Source: Hyalella azteca
Lineage: Eukaryota; Arthropoda; Malacostraca; Amphipoda; Hyalellidae
DNA: 64,000 bases
Direction: 5' to 3'
Assembly (NCBI RefSeq): GCF_000764305.2
Contig: NW_025934624.1
Span: 1-64,000 of the forward strand
Position numbers and translations under genes: made by a program. Shown in pieces: positions 38,201-42,929 of this stretch. Within the stretch, counting starts at the first letter, position 1; the number at the start of each line of letters is the position of its first letter. A model generated the notes under the pieces. That model searched no databases. It was not told where the DNA came from and saw nothing but the letters and a program-made list of their open reading frames with translations.

Positions 38201-41200
38201 ATCGTCAACAAACTTGGGACGAATAAGCGTTGGAGGTCACAAAACACACGCAACGATGCGCATTTTTTGATTCGCTAGTAGTATCTGTGGGCAATCTTTG
38301 GAATCCTAAGCACATATAACGCATTATTCATAATACTCTATGCATAATGTTTTGCATTATAATACACAAAAATGCGCGTTCCTAGAAGTCCTTGTCTTCC
38401 TCGCGTTTGTGGGCAATTGATATCATAAGCAAGAGAAAAAAATACGCAAAAAGAAGCATCCACCTCGATTTCTTTACAAAACTTGGTATGCTATTCATAA
38501 TAAAAAAAATTCAGCCACCTTGATGTCCTTGTCGTCCTCGTGGTTCTGAGCGTTATTTGATATCCTAAGCACCACGCAAAACAAGCATCCACCTCGATTT
38601 CTTCATAAAACTTGGTATGCTATTCATAATAAAAAGATTACCTTGATGTCCTTGTCGTCCTCGTGGTTCTGGGCGTTGTTCCTGAAGCGACCGAGCAGCG
38701 CCCTGCCGTCGGTGTCAGAGGAGTGCACGAAGATCACCTGCGAGTACTGGAACGTCTTGACGAGCTCCACCCACACGTCCGCCTGGTGGCTGTACGGCGG
38801 CACCGTCCGCAGGAACGATACGTGGATGTTCTGCACCATGCGATATATCATTAAAAGATATTATATAAGATCCTTTAATCCCCCTTGATGACCAGCAATA
38901 CAGCAATAGGCCTGTTCACTCAAATAAATGAGCAAAAGATATGATATAAGATAAGGTAAAGTTGAGTCAACTTACAAGAGCGAGCATCTAGATAACGCAC
39001 GCACCAGATCATTAAGGACAGTTACATGTGGATGTTCTTAATCACGCGATATATCATTAAATGATATAGAAGATAAGATAAAGTTGAGTCAACTTACTAG
39101 GGCGGTCTAGATCACGCACCACATCATTAAGGATAGTTGCACGTAGATGTTGTGGCCCATGTGACACGTCATTAGGAATATGATAGAATAACAAATAATA
39201 TAAATAAGTCCTCTTATACGTGGATGTCCTGAAGCACTCAATGAATCACTCAGGACTTGATATAACATGATGATGAAGAAAGAGATAAACTTATAAAAAT
39301 GGGGATGTTCTGGACCACGCAAAACATCATTGAGAATATGATAGAAGATAAGATAAAACTGCTAAAAAAATCACCTTACGTGGAGAATGAATAGCCAAAA
39401 AAAAAGCATTCTTCCATTCATCGTATACAAATACATTCTGGTCCTGTCTCATCAGAAGCTAGCCGGTGACTAGCACAAACGTTTGGAAAGGAAAATCTAC
39501 ACTGTGATGCAGGAAAATAAATAATATGAAAAATCTATCTAAAGTTGAACAATATCACTAAATCAATCAGATTGAAATAATAGGACAACTTACGACAACA
39601 AATAAAAGTCCCTGATAAAAAAATATACTTATCGACTTGACGCAGACATGCATACGAAACAAAACCAGAGCAAAATGGCACGATACACGATAAAACTAAA
39701 ATAAAACCAAAAAAATTCGCTTAATTTATCAGAAAAGGCGCTCTGCTTGGACGAAAAGGCGATGACAGTAATGTCGTACAAGCCGCTGGTGTATGAGGCA
39801 GTGACGTATTTTTCCAATCGAGATTAAACCGAACAACTACAAAAAGAAACATTAAACTAAACTAATCTCTACTCTGACAACCTATCTTACCTTATCAGAG
39901 AAAGCGCTGTCCCTGGAAGAGATGCCGATGACAGGGATGTGGTAGAAGCCGCTGGTGTAGGATACGGCAGCCGGAGACAGGTCCCCGTTCAAAGGGTGCG
40001 ACACAATCACCGCGTATACGGACTCTGACACGAGTTGTTTGCACACTTCCAGCGCCGTGCGGATGGGGTTAGAGTCCATCAACATCGTGACGTTGCGAAG
40101 CAGCCGTTCAGGGTCAACGTACGCCTTGTCTTGGTTTATTCTCTGCGAGAAATAGAGAATCTATGCAATATTTTTATAGTGGATTTAAAAATAGGGTTGA
40201 GTAGAATATATTCAGGTGAGATTTGTGATGGTATAAGGTAATGAATATAGTAAACGTTTTTTAACAAATAAAAATTAAATCCACACACAATTTTCTACCT
40301 AAAATAGGTGAGAAAAATAATTATTCATATTTTCAATAAACGACGGCATCAAACGTTCAAAAAAGATTATATGTCCCGCAGTCTTAACAATCAGTTTATA
40401 AGCAGGTTTGTAATGAAATGTCAGGTGTAAATTCCGCCGACTTTTATTTTGAAAGCTCTAAATAAAATATTCTGCGTTATTCCCGTAGACTGCACATAAG
40501 TTTCCGCTCTGCAATTGAAATCGTGACGGAAGTTACTGCGGGTAAAATTGTTAAGCCTTTATGAATCCTTCCTGCCAAGAATGCAGTTAAGAAACGAAGG
40601 AACTCTATGGAAGCTGCATGAAAGCAATGATCTGCATACCTGATATTTATCAGAGATGTTAATAAACGCCTTAGGTATGTGATCTTCGCAGATACTTTGT
40701 ATACTAAATGTACCAGTATACATACTAAGTAATTATGGATCTTTTGTACACTAGACGTTATTTAAAAACATAAATTATGAAATCGGGTACAAAAGTCACC
40801 AGAGACACACAGCTTTACCTCTTTTAGCGGCAGATTACACGAGTTCAGTAATCTTCTGCTTAGCTTACAAGACTTCAATATAATTCACAAAACAGGCGGT
40901 TGAAGAGAACGTTTTCTTACAACAGGTTTTTATTCCTGTTACAATAAAGTACCAAGAACATGCCCAGCTATAAGAAAGTATCCGGCAAGATCGTACATGT
41001 AACGTTTACGCCTCTCAATGTATACTAACACAAGCCTGGGGTAAACTCAAGCATGAGATCAGACAACGTGTGTGTGTTTGTAGCCAAGATTTATGTGTTC
41101 ATTACACAAACATCTTGGACGTCAAAGACCTGTGTTTGAACGAGACGCAGGATTAAAAGACGTTACTATTACGAAAATATTCAGCGAACAAAGATGACAA

Positions 41201-41808
41201 TGAAGGTAGCTGAAATACACGTCGCGACATTGCTACGGGACTTGTGATACAAATAACACAATGACAATCGATGTGGAATTTTAATTTTTTATATATAATA
41301 ATACATAAACATTTTATAAATATTTGTACATATTAATACATTAGTTATTTTTTACTATCATCAGAACAGCAAATTGTTTGTTCAAACATTATATAAAAAA
41401 TGAAAAAGGGTAATTTTTGTGGTGATTTTAGCTTTTTATTGAAATATAGACGTTTAGCTCGTGCGTCTCCATCCTAATGCCTGCTTGGCGTTAAAATTAA
41501 TGAAAACCTAGATGAAATTACCGCTTATACATTAATGAGATTAATTAATGTATAAGCGGTCCAATTAATATACATTAATTGGACCTGGTACTTTGATACC
41601 AGCTCCAAAAGACAAGTCACGCTAGTAACCACACATTTATGTAACTTTTTTTCGCAAGAATCAATTGAAGTGAGCGTCGGAGGCGTTGTCCGACAGGATG
41701 CCGCCGATGTTGAAGAAGACAGGCTCCGTGTTGCTCGTCTGGGCGCTCACCCTGTAGCCCCCCAGCAGCAGGGCGCTCACCAGCACCACCGTCGCGGCAC
41801 AGCTGCCC
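13731..41808 (-). CDS. Nmdar1: Nmdar1 (GluN1) gene, gapped, fifteen coding exons resolved
   Basis: This is the obligatory glycine-binding subunit of the NMDA-type ionotropic glutamate receptor, a synaptic Ca2+-permeable channel. Exons run from about 41.8 kb down to the stop at 13731. In order they show the amino-terminal domain, the S1 half of the ligand-binding domain with its CC/C cysteines, M1 ([19 protein letters not shown]), the pore loop ([11 protein letters not shown]), S2 ([16 protein letters not shown]), M4 and a proline-rich tail. Splice phases agree at every junction where both neighbours are present. About 965 residues are recovered against roughly 940-1000 in the family. Missing are the M3 exon expected between E12 and E14, a short exon between E4 and E5, and a clean E1 donor. 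Introns are AT-rich and full of minisatellites. No promoter or poly(A) signal was identified. Identity is very secure; exact exon completeness is not. Confidence 0.95.
14425..14851 (-). CDS. Nmdar1: Nmdar1 E15: S2 end, M4 and membrane-proximal C-terminus
   Basis: The exon has 427 nt, from TTTGTGCAG to ATAGAG followed by GTCAGTG. It begins [20 protein letters not shown], where the Asp of IWD is the glycine-amino contact. It continues through [18 protein letters not shown] and a glycine-rich M4 ([20 protein letters not shown], then [10 protein letters not shown]). It ends with the basic [20 protein letters not shown], the position of the calmodulin-binding C0 region in vertebrates. The polypyrimidine tract of its acceptor runs into the end of a dispersed repeat copy. 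Confidence 0.97.
14863..15010 (-). mobile_element. Dispersed ~145-bp MITE-like repeat next to the E15 acceptor
   Basis: One of six copies in the window. It carries ACTCACTGCAGTGAGT, GCGCATTTTCTCGTCGACGA, a pyrimidine-rich GTCCGT run and a closing AAATGCGC. The element ends in a T-run on the minus strand that joins directly to the GTGCAG acceptor of E15. Confidence 0.8.
15454..15611 (-). CDS. Nmdar1: Nmdar1 E14: S2 start
   Basis: The exon has 158 nt, from CACGTGCAG to AAAAGAGG followed by GTGAGGC. It encodes [20 protein letters not shown], then [20 protein letters not shown] and [12 protein letters not shown]. The serine pair in KGSSVD contacts glycine in GluN1. Entry is in phase 0 and exit in phase 2, completing a Gly codon with E15. 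Confidence 0.97.
16180..16284. repeat. 19-20-bp CACATGACACACTCC repeat, left of the adapter
   Basis: Five units of the same family as 17014-17202, cut by the adapter. Confidence 0.92.
16285..16322. other. Nextera mate-pair junction adapter (assembly artefact)
   Basis: The 38 bases are CTGTCTCTTATACACATCT followed directly by its reverse complement, which is the Tn5 mosaic-end junction adapter of Nextera mate-pair libraries. Its translation gives the familiar contaminant peptide [12 protein letters not shown]. It is not genomic DNA, and the two flanks should be treated as a false join. Confidence 0.98.
16323..16413 (-). pseudogene. Truncated duplicate of E14 (E14')
   Basis: These 91 nt are identical to the first 91 nt of E14 ([14 protein letters not shown], then [16 protein letters not shown]), with an intact CAG acceptor. 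They end abruptly at a synthetic adapter. The upstream intron is related to that of E14 but clearly diverged. The fragment may be a real duplicate or a second haplotype cut by an assembly chimera. Confidence 0.85.
17014..17202. repeat. ~19-20-bp CACATGACACAC minisatellite beside the E12 donor
   Basis: About ten units of the GGACACATGACACACTTCA type begin some 15 bases past the E12 donor. The same family recurs at 16180-16284, directly against the adapter remnant. The missing M3 exon should lie in or next to this array, so a collapsed repeat may hide it. Confidence 0.9.
17220..17323 (-). CDS. Nmdar1: Nmdar1 E12: M1-M2 loop and pore loop
   Basis: The exon has 104 nt, from GTCGCAG to GGGGAAG followed by GTGAGCG. 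It encodes [20 protein letters not shown], then [14 protein letters not shown]. The asparagine of LLNSG is the GluN1 N site that sets Ca2+ permeability and Mg2+ block. It ends in phase 1. The following exon should continue with the SFSAR segment and M3, but no such exon is found before E14. Confidence 0.95.
17360..17565 (+). repeat. Purine-rich GAAAAAGAAAACGACAAACG tract
   Basis: Irregular A-rich units with ACGACAAACGA and ACGACATACG motifs in the intron before E12. Confidence 0.85.
17894..18024 (-). CDS. Nmdar1: Nmdar1 E11: S1-M1 linker and M1
   Basis: The exon has 131 nt, from CCCACAG to TTTGGGAG followed by GTGAGGC. It encodes [20 protein letters not shown], then [20 protein letters not shown] and [13 protein letters not shown] is the pre-M1 linker and [19 protein letters not shown] is M1. 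It leaves in phase 2 and completes an arginine codon with E12. Confidence 0.97.
18690..18840 (-). mobile_element. Possible tRNA-derived SINE fragment(s) in the intron after E10
   Basis: On the minus strand GGTGCGGGTTCGATTCCCG matches a pol III B box (GGTTCGANNCC). It is preceded by AGTGGTTGCAGTAGAGTACG, which resembles the A-box and D-arm region. A second B-box-like piece, GGCTCGAAACCC, is adjacent. No full cloverleaf could be folded by eye, so a SINE relic is more likely than a tRNA gene. Confidence 0.45.
18909..19066 (-). CDS. Nmdar1: Nmdar1 E10: S1 end, glycine-contact residues
   Basis: The exon has 158 nt, from AATTACAG to AAAAAG followed by GTGTGTT. It encodes [20 protein letters not shown], then [20 protein letters not shown] and [12 protein letters not shown]. 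The Pro, Thr and Arg of APLTINPER occupy the positions that bind the glycine carboxylate in GluN1. The sequence QTHGADM is slightly longer than the usual E/SGQADM. Confidence 0.97.
19403..19649 (-). CDS. Nmdar1: Nmdar1 E9: S1 ligand-binding core
   Basis: The exon has 247 nt, from GGTTCCCAG to CTCGA followed by GTGAGTA. It encodes [20 protein letters not shown], then [20 protein letters not shown] and [20 protein letters not shown], ending [15 protein letters not shown]. The cysteines in AEC, PCPW, FCC and GYC correspond to the two conserved S1 disulfides of GluN1. [12 protein letters not shown] contains the aromatic residue that packs on glycine in the family. It leaves in phase 1 and fits E10. 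Confidence 0.97.
19911..20170 (-). repeat. 30-bp minisatellite spanning the E8 exon-intron junction
   Basis: There are about 8.7 copies. On the minus strand each unit holds ATGATACCTACCAAG (MIPTK), CTCAAG (LK) and then GTGAGATAC or GTGAGAAAC, so the exon end and the 5' splice site are copied together. Eight GTGAGA donors are present. The period is 30 nt and the frame stays open across the whole array. Changes between units are few, mostly T/A at one position. Confidence 0.95.
20148..20249 (-). CDS. Nmdar1: Nmdar1 E8: linker into the ligand-binding domain
   Basis: The exon has 34 codons in phase 0, from the TTTACAG acceptor to CTCAAG followed by GTGAGAT. It encodes [20 protein letters not shown], then [19 protein letters not shown] and the PxGxMIPTxLK motif mark the connection between the amino-terminal domain and the first strand of S1. 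The exon end and donor are the first of eight tandem 30-bp units. Choice of a later donor would add ten residues ([10 protein letters not shown] type) per unit. Confidence 0.95.
20936..21030. repeat. 19-bp GGGTAAAATGAGCAATTCA repeat
   Basis: Five units. Only one unit is present at the matching place in duplication unit 2 (near 29038), so the expansion happened after the duplication or was lost there. Confidence 0.92.
23205..23535. repeat. TTCTTACTCATGTTTCTTAA minisatellite, unit 1 copy
   Basis: 12-30-bp mixed units (TTCTTACTCATG and TTCATTACTCGTG). The homologous array is at 31450-31891. Confidence 0.9.
23540..24600. other. Intronic sequence, nothing recognised
   Basis: No gene or element identified. 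Confidence 0.5.
24600..24795. repeat. TTTAGGCAATCACTAAGCTT array, unit 1 copy
   Basis: 38-50-bp composite units; a single N at 24620. A longer version lies at 32655-33187. Confidence 0.9.
24800..26050. other. Intronic sequence, nothing recognised
   Basis: No gene or element identified. Confidence 0.5.
26055..26430. repeat. 25-bp CACCATATTACCCCATATAC array, unit 1 copy
   Basis: About fifteen units alternating CCACGACG, CCACGGCG and CAACGACG joints. It ends at a single N (26431). Confidence 0.93.
26432..26662. repeat. 23-bp CCACGTACCTACATACTTCT array
   Basis: About ten units. Two diverged units of this family lie at 34905-34960 in duplication unit 2. Confidence 0.93.
27235..27445. repeat. 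~39-bp CACGTTTTTGTTGACTTACA repeat, unit 1 copy
   Basis: About five diverged units next to the E5' donor. The unit text CTTACAAACTA resembles the donor surroundings. Confidence 0.8.
27448..27621 (-). CDS. Nmdar1: Nmdar1 E5' : second intact copy of E5, out of order
   Basis: The copy has 174 nt with its own acceptor (CTTCAG) and donor (GATAGTTT followed by GTAAGTC). It encodes exactly the same peptide as E5. I count four nucleotide differences and all are synonymous. It lies between E7 and E8, and splicing E7 to E5' would be out of phase and reach a TAA within six codons. It could be a functional exon of a second E5-E7 cassette, a poison exon, or a second haplotype placed in tandem by the assembler. 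Confidence 0.8.
27585..28062 (-). repeat. 122-bp tandem repeat of the E5' acceptor junction, four copies
   Basis: Units start near 27585, 27707, 27829 and 27951. Each holds the first ~37 bases of E5, its CAG acceptor and about 80 bases of upstream intron with TTTGGGAATTTTTCAAATAG. Only the first unit continues into the full exon. The others break off after ACGCGTCC without a donor. One related extra copy sits beside E5 at 36683-36790. Confidence 0.88.
28640..28783 (-). mobile_element. MITE-like repeat, copy 3
   Basis: A diverged copy with a rearranged middle: GTCCGTCCGTGACGTGAAG is followed by its own inverse, making an internal palindrome. It lies in duplication unit 2 and is absent from the matching place in unit 1, so it entered after that duplication or was lost there. 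Confidence 0.75.
29291..30043. other. ~750-bp segment present only in duplication unit 2
   Basis: The flanks CATAATTTCCTGCT and CATGTGATACTCCACCT are separated by about 60 bp in unit 1 (21290-21350) but by about 750 bp here. The segment includes an ORF at 29411-29719 and an overlapping one at 29241-29423 in another frame. I do not recognise either product. It may be an insertion here or a deletion in unit 1. Confidence 0.5.
30819..30957. mobile_element. ~140-bp MITE, copy B
   Basis: Very similar to the copy at 9.4 kb. In duplication unit 2 it occupies the place of about 620 bp found in unit 1 between 22.09 and 22.71 kb, which suggests insertion together with a deletion. Confidence 0.75.
31450..31891. 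repeat. TTCTTACTCATGTTTCTTAC minisatellite, unit 2 copy
   Basis: A longer version of the array at 23.2 kb; it runs into the N gap. Confidence 0.92.
31892..32097. other. Assembly gap, 206 N
   Basis: An N run between two unrelated arrays. ORFs crossing it are meaningless. Confidence 1.
32098..32465. repeat. 17-bp AAGTCTGGTGATGTGGC minisatellite
   Basis: About twenty-one nearly identical units; no counterpart in duplication unit 1. Confidence 0.96.
32655..33187. repeat. TTTAGGCAATCACTAAGCTT array, unit 2 copy
   Basis: About fourteen composite units with two higher-order repeats (CAAAGCTTGGACTTTTT appears twice in the same context). Confidence 0.93.
33187..33535 (-). repeat. ACCATATTACCCC minisatellite merging into the E7 donor repeats
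   Basis: From about 33190 the plus strand carries 25-bp units of the type GCACCATATTACCCCATATA. Towards E7 they grade into 20-bp units containing CCACTTCGTACC near 33491, 33511 and 33531, the last being the E7 donor itself (AAG followed by GTACG on the minus strand). A related array lies at 26055-26430. Confidence 0.8.
33536..33701 (-). CDS. Nmdar1: Nmdar1 E7: amino-terminal domain, end
   Basis: The exon has 166 nt, from the GTTACAG acceptor to AATAAG followed by GTACGAAG. It reads [20 protein letters not shown], then [14 protein letters not shown] and [11 protein letters not shown]. This corresponds to the fly [20 protein letters not shown] region. It enters in phase 1 with respect to E6 and leaves in phase 0, which fits E8. 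Its donor text is repeated about three times at 20-bp spacing immediately downstream. Confidence 0.95.
33860..34450 (+). pseudogene. Mariner-family transposon relic in the intron between E6 and E7
   Basis: Translated on the plus strand with frame changes, the relic shows hallmarks of a mariner transposase. There is an N-terminal helix-turn-helix-like piece (FCVRLG, then [10 protein letters not shown]), the linker [14 protein letters not shown], the catalytic-core piece [17 protein letters not shown] and the C-terminus [15 protein letters not shown], which ends in TGA at 34370. Most of the catalytic domain is deleted and several frameshifts are present, so it is inactive. It lies antisense to Nmdar1. 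Terminal inverted repeats were not confidently located. Confidence 0.75.
34743..34859 (-). CDS. Nmdar1: Nmdar1 E6: amino-terminal domain
   Basis: The exon has 117 nt, from the CCCGCAG acceptor to TTCAA followed by GTAAGG. Joined to E5 it reads [18 protein letters not shown], then [19 protein letters not shown]. This matches the fly DSVYVLASAIKEM and PKDCGDSAVNWESGKRLF. The single cysteine is the expected partner of the E2 cysteine. Phases fit E5 before it and E7 after it exactly. Confidence 0.96.
35264..35472. repeat. Fold-back with ~70-bp arms inserted in unit 2
   Basis: GCTACTAAGTTTAAGAATAA through ACTGAATAAAAGT is almost perfectly inverted as ACTTTTATTCAGTAAAATG through TTCTTAAACGTGCTACTAAG. 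The loop is about 60 bp with short AACTTAGCTATAACT repeats. Unit 1 lacks it at the matching place near 26710. Confidence 0.9.
35880..36420. repeat. ~39-bp CACGTTTTTGTTGACTTACA repeat, unit 2 copy
   Basis: About twelve diverged units reaching the E5 donor (TTGTAAGT on the minus strand). Many units contain TTTGTAAGTCAAC on the minus strand, again a GTAAGT donor consensus. Confidence 0.85.
36425..36598 (-). CDS. Nmdar1: Nmdar1 E5: amino-terminal domain, [16 protein letters not shown] segment
   Basis: The exon has 174 nt, entered after CCGCAG and ended by GACAGCTT followed by GTAAGTA. It needs two bases from the previous exon and donates two to E6. It encodes [14 protein letters not shown], then [16 protein letters not shown], then [20 protein letters not shown], ending ITDS. 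NMTG is a conserved glycosylation site in GluN1. A second, equally intact copy lies at 27448-27621, and a truncated copy of the acceptor end lies 121 bp upstream in the gene. Confidence 0.96.
37186..37640 (-). repeat. 27-bp minisatellite carrying the E4 5' splice site
   Basis: There are about seventeen units of roughly 27 bp. In sixteen, the minus strand reads GTGAGTTGTTATCC; one is altered to GTGTGTTG. The unit is a multiple of three, and on the minus strand the array is open in frame with E4, encoding repeats of SELLSSSMQ before a stop near 37129. The exon-proximal unit is the E4 donor itself. Confidence 0.9.
37641..37695 (-). CDS. Nmdar1: Nmdar1 E4: amino-terminal domain short exon
   Basis: The exon has 55 nt, entering in phase 0 after GGTGCAG and leaving in phase 1 at CACCTTA followed by GTGAGTT. 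It encodes [18 protein letters not shown], matching the fly segment ending FEPKLESFTEHL. The donor is the first unit of a long 27-bp array in which the same GTGAGT site recurs, and the frame stays open through the array. Using a later donor would insert multiples of nine residues of the SELLSSSMQ type. The next exon, expected to encode about 15 residues before E5, was not found. Confidence 0.88.
37696..37867 (-). repeat. 82-bp tandem copies of the E4 acceptor junction
   Basis: The block containing the first bases of E4 (GTGGAGATGGTGATCGAG on the minus strand), its acceptor and the preceding intron is repeated at 82-bp spacing. Starts on the plus strand are near 37678, 37760 and 37842, the last partial. 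The middle copy keeps a usable CAG acceptor (GGTACAG), so a decoy 3' splice site lies just upstream of the real one. Confidence 0.85.
38045..38180 (-). pseudogene. Possible decayed pieces of E5 and E6
   Basis: Plus-strand text near 38058 (GTTAGACACGTAGACGAACT and onward) resembles the 3' part of E5, and text near 38125 (CTCCCACAGGCTTCC) weakly resembles the 3' part of E6. Their order is reversed relative to the gene. The match is by eye only and could be partly chance. Confidence 0.35.
38385..38641 (-). repeat. Tandem partial copies of the E3 3' end and donor
   Basis: The last 40-50 bases of E3 plus the following intron are repeated at about 38519 (122 bp from the original) and, more diverged, near 38390. 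All share the CTTGTCGTCCTCG-like core on the plus strand and the downstream intron text. The copy at 38519 keeps an AAGG at the old junction but replaces the GTAAT donor. Confidence 0.75.
38642..38830 (-). CDS. Nmdar1: Nmdar1 E3: amino-terminal domain, [12 protein letters not shown] segment
   Basis: The exon has 63 codons in phase 0, entered after GGTGCAG and ended by AAG followed by GTAATC. It encodes [20 protein letters not shown] and then [20 protein letters not shown], ending [19 protein letters not shown] is nearly invariant in GluN1. Both ends are surrounded by degenerate partial copies: the acceptor side repeats out to about 39.39 kb and the donor side is repeated twice down to about 38.39 kb. 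Confidence 0.96.
38831..39390 (-). repeat. Degenerate repeats of the E3 acceptor region
   Basis: The plus-strand text around the E3 acceptor (GTGGATGTTCTGCACCATGC then GATATATCATTAA) recurs in decayed form near 39028, 39142, 39221 and 39301. Each copy is followed by a GATATAGAAGATAAG-like stretch, and two contain GTTGAGTCAACTTAC. Spacing is about 80-115 bp. These look like old tandem duplications seeded at the intron-exon junction. Confidence 0.6.
39720..39806 (-). pseudogene. Degenerate copy of the 3' half of Nmdar1 E2
   Basis: Read on the minus strand, this gives [24 protein letters not shown], an obvious relative of the E2 end [24 protein letters not shown]. The donor is destroyed: GATAAATTAAG stands in place of GATAAGGTAAG. 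The copy lies just inside intron 2, in the same orientation as the real exon. It looks like a partial tandem exon duplication that decayed. It is unlikely to be spliced. Confidence 0.75.
39891..40142 (-). CDS. Nmdar1: Nmdar1 E2: amino-terminal domain, lobe 1
   Basis: The exon has 84 codons and both ends are in phase 0. It starts after CTCGCAG and ends at GATAAG followed by GTAAGAT. It encodes [15 protein letters not shown], then the conserved core [32 protein letters not shown]. The cysteine in EVCKQLV is the expected partner of the cysteine in E6 (KDCDN), matching the long-range disulfide of the GluN1 amino-terminal domain. NVT and NPI flank the start, and NVT is a potential glycosylation site. 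A degenerate copy of its 3' half lies about 170 bp downstream. Confidence 0.95.
40143..41660. other. Intron between E1 and E2
   Basis: AT-rich with no exon recognised. Two adjacent perfect hairpins lie at 41520-41560 (ACCGCTTATACATTAAT arms) and 41558-41585 (GGTCCAATTAAT arms), overlapping by three bases. Confidence 0.6.
41661..41808 (-). CDS. Nmdar1: Nmdar1 E1: signal peptide and start of amino-terminal domain
   Basis: The exon encodes a hydrophobic signal-like stretch ([19 protein letters not shown]) followed by the mature start [19 protein letters not shown], which matches the first beta strand of GluN1 (VGGVLS in flies). No Met lies close by in this frame. A plausible acceptor (GTGGCAG) at 41809-41815 suggests that the start codon sits in an upstream exon. 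A reading with a 5' extension to a Met at 41924 also exists but runs through a tandem repeat. The 3' end is unresolved: the frame hits TGA just after HFN, no good GT donor is visible, and about five residues are missing before E2. Confidence 0.75.
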
Positions 41809-41810
41809 CT

Positions 41811-41950
41811 GCCACGTGAGCACACGCAAATATACCGGTAATGGAACGGGACTTGAGAGTCGTGTCTTAATCTGTCGTAAGAACACGTAAATATACCGAA
41901 AATGGAACGAGTCTCGTTAGTCATGTCTTAATCTGCCGTAAGCACACGCA
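41811..41950. repeat. ~62-bp repeat upstream of E1
   Basis: About two and a half copies of a block starting CACACGCAAATATACC and ending TGTCTTAATCTGTCGTAA. Confidence 0.85.
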
Positions 41951-42685
41951 AATAAACGGTGAAAGGAAAAAAACGAAGATGATAGCATAACACGTGACAT
42001 TTTTGCATAAGGTATGTCACAAAATATGAGTATGAAAATTACCAGTTTATCTCGTTATAAAGGCATAACGTGGCATGACACAGAAGCATTTTGGGTTGAA
42101 AATGGATGGCGTAGCATGATAGAATAACGTACGTGTCACATAATTTTTTTTAATATATAGAGTAGCTTGAGGCATCAACGTATTAAATGAAGATCAAATA
42201 AAAGCTGAGACTATACCGTACACACGTTTTTTATGTTACACATTTATTGCGTGACATGATACAGCGAAGTTTGTGTAACAATTACACCGAATATTATATA
42301 AAACTCAGGTGACCGAATGTCATATACAAATCCCTGAATTATACAATAAACAGCATATTTAGGTGAAACAGCTGTATTTCCACGTTTTCAGAAACTTAAC
42401 CCTTATTCCAGGTATTAATATTTCCGACAAAACGCGTTCAAATCAACACTGTTCAGAAAATTTTCAAATAAAATTAAATGAAAGTGGAGGAATTTAAGCT
42501 TTGCTAACAATTTGAAGTGAGCTCTTAAAGCGTGACGTGTGCTTAGCGAGCCCAAGCAATTACTGAGTGATTGGTGCAGATAAGCGAAATTAGTTTTCAT
42601 TTATTTCTGATATATAAGTAACAATAAAAATGTATTCACAGATCCTGAATGCAGGCAATGTATCAAGTCTCGTTCAGATCGCCAG
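41951..42685. other. Region 5' of the recognised Nmdar1 exons
   Basis: No exon or promoter element could be supported. Confidence 0.45.
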
Positions 42686-42689
42686 TCTC

Positions 42690-42925
42690 GTGGTGTAGCT
42701 GCTGCTACACCAGCAGGTTGCAGCTGCTACACCAGCAGGTTGCAGCTGCTACACCAGCAGGTGGCAGCTGCTACACCAGCAGGTGGCAGCTGCTACACCA
42801 GCAGGTTGCAGCTGCTACACCAGCAGGTGGTAGCTGCTACACCAGCAGGTGGTAGCTGCTACACCAGCAGGTGGTAGCTGCTAAACCAGCAGGTGGCAGC
42901 TGCCACACCAGCAGGTGGCAGCGGT
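42690..42925. repeat. 21-bp GCAGCTGCTACACCAGCAGG minisatellite
   Basis: About eleven units; most hold CAGCTG and CAGGTG E-box hexamers. Confidence 0.95.
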
Positions 42926-42929
42926 CGAG

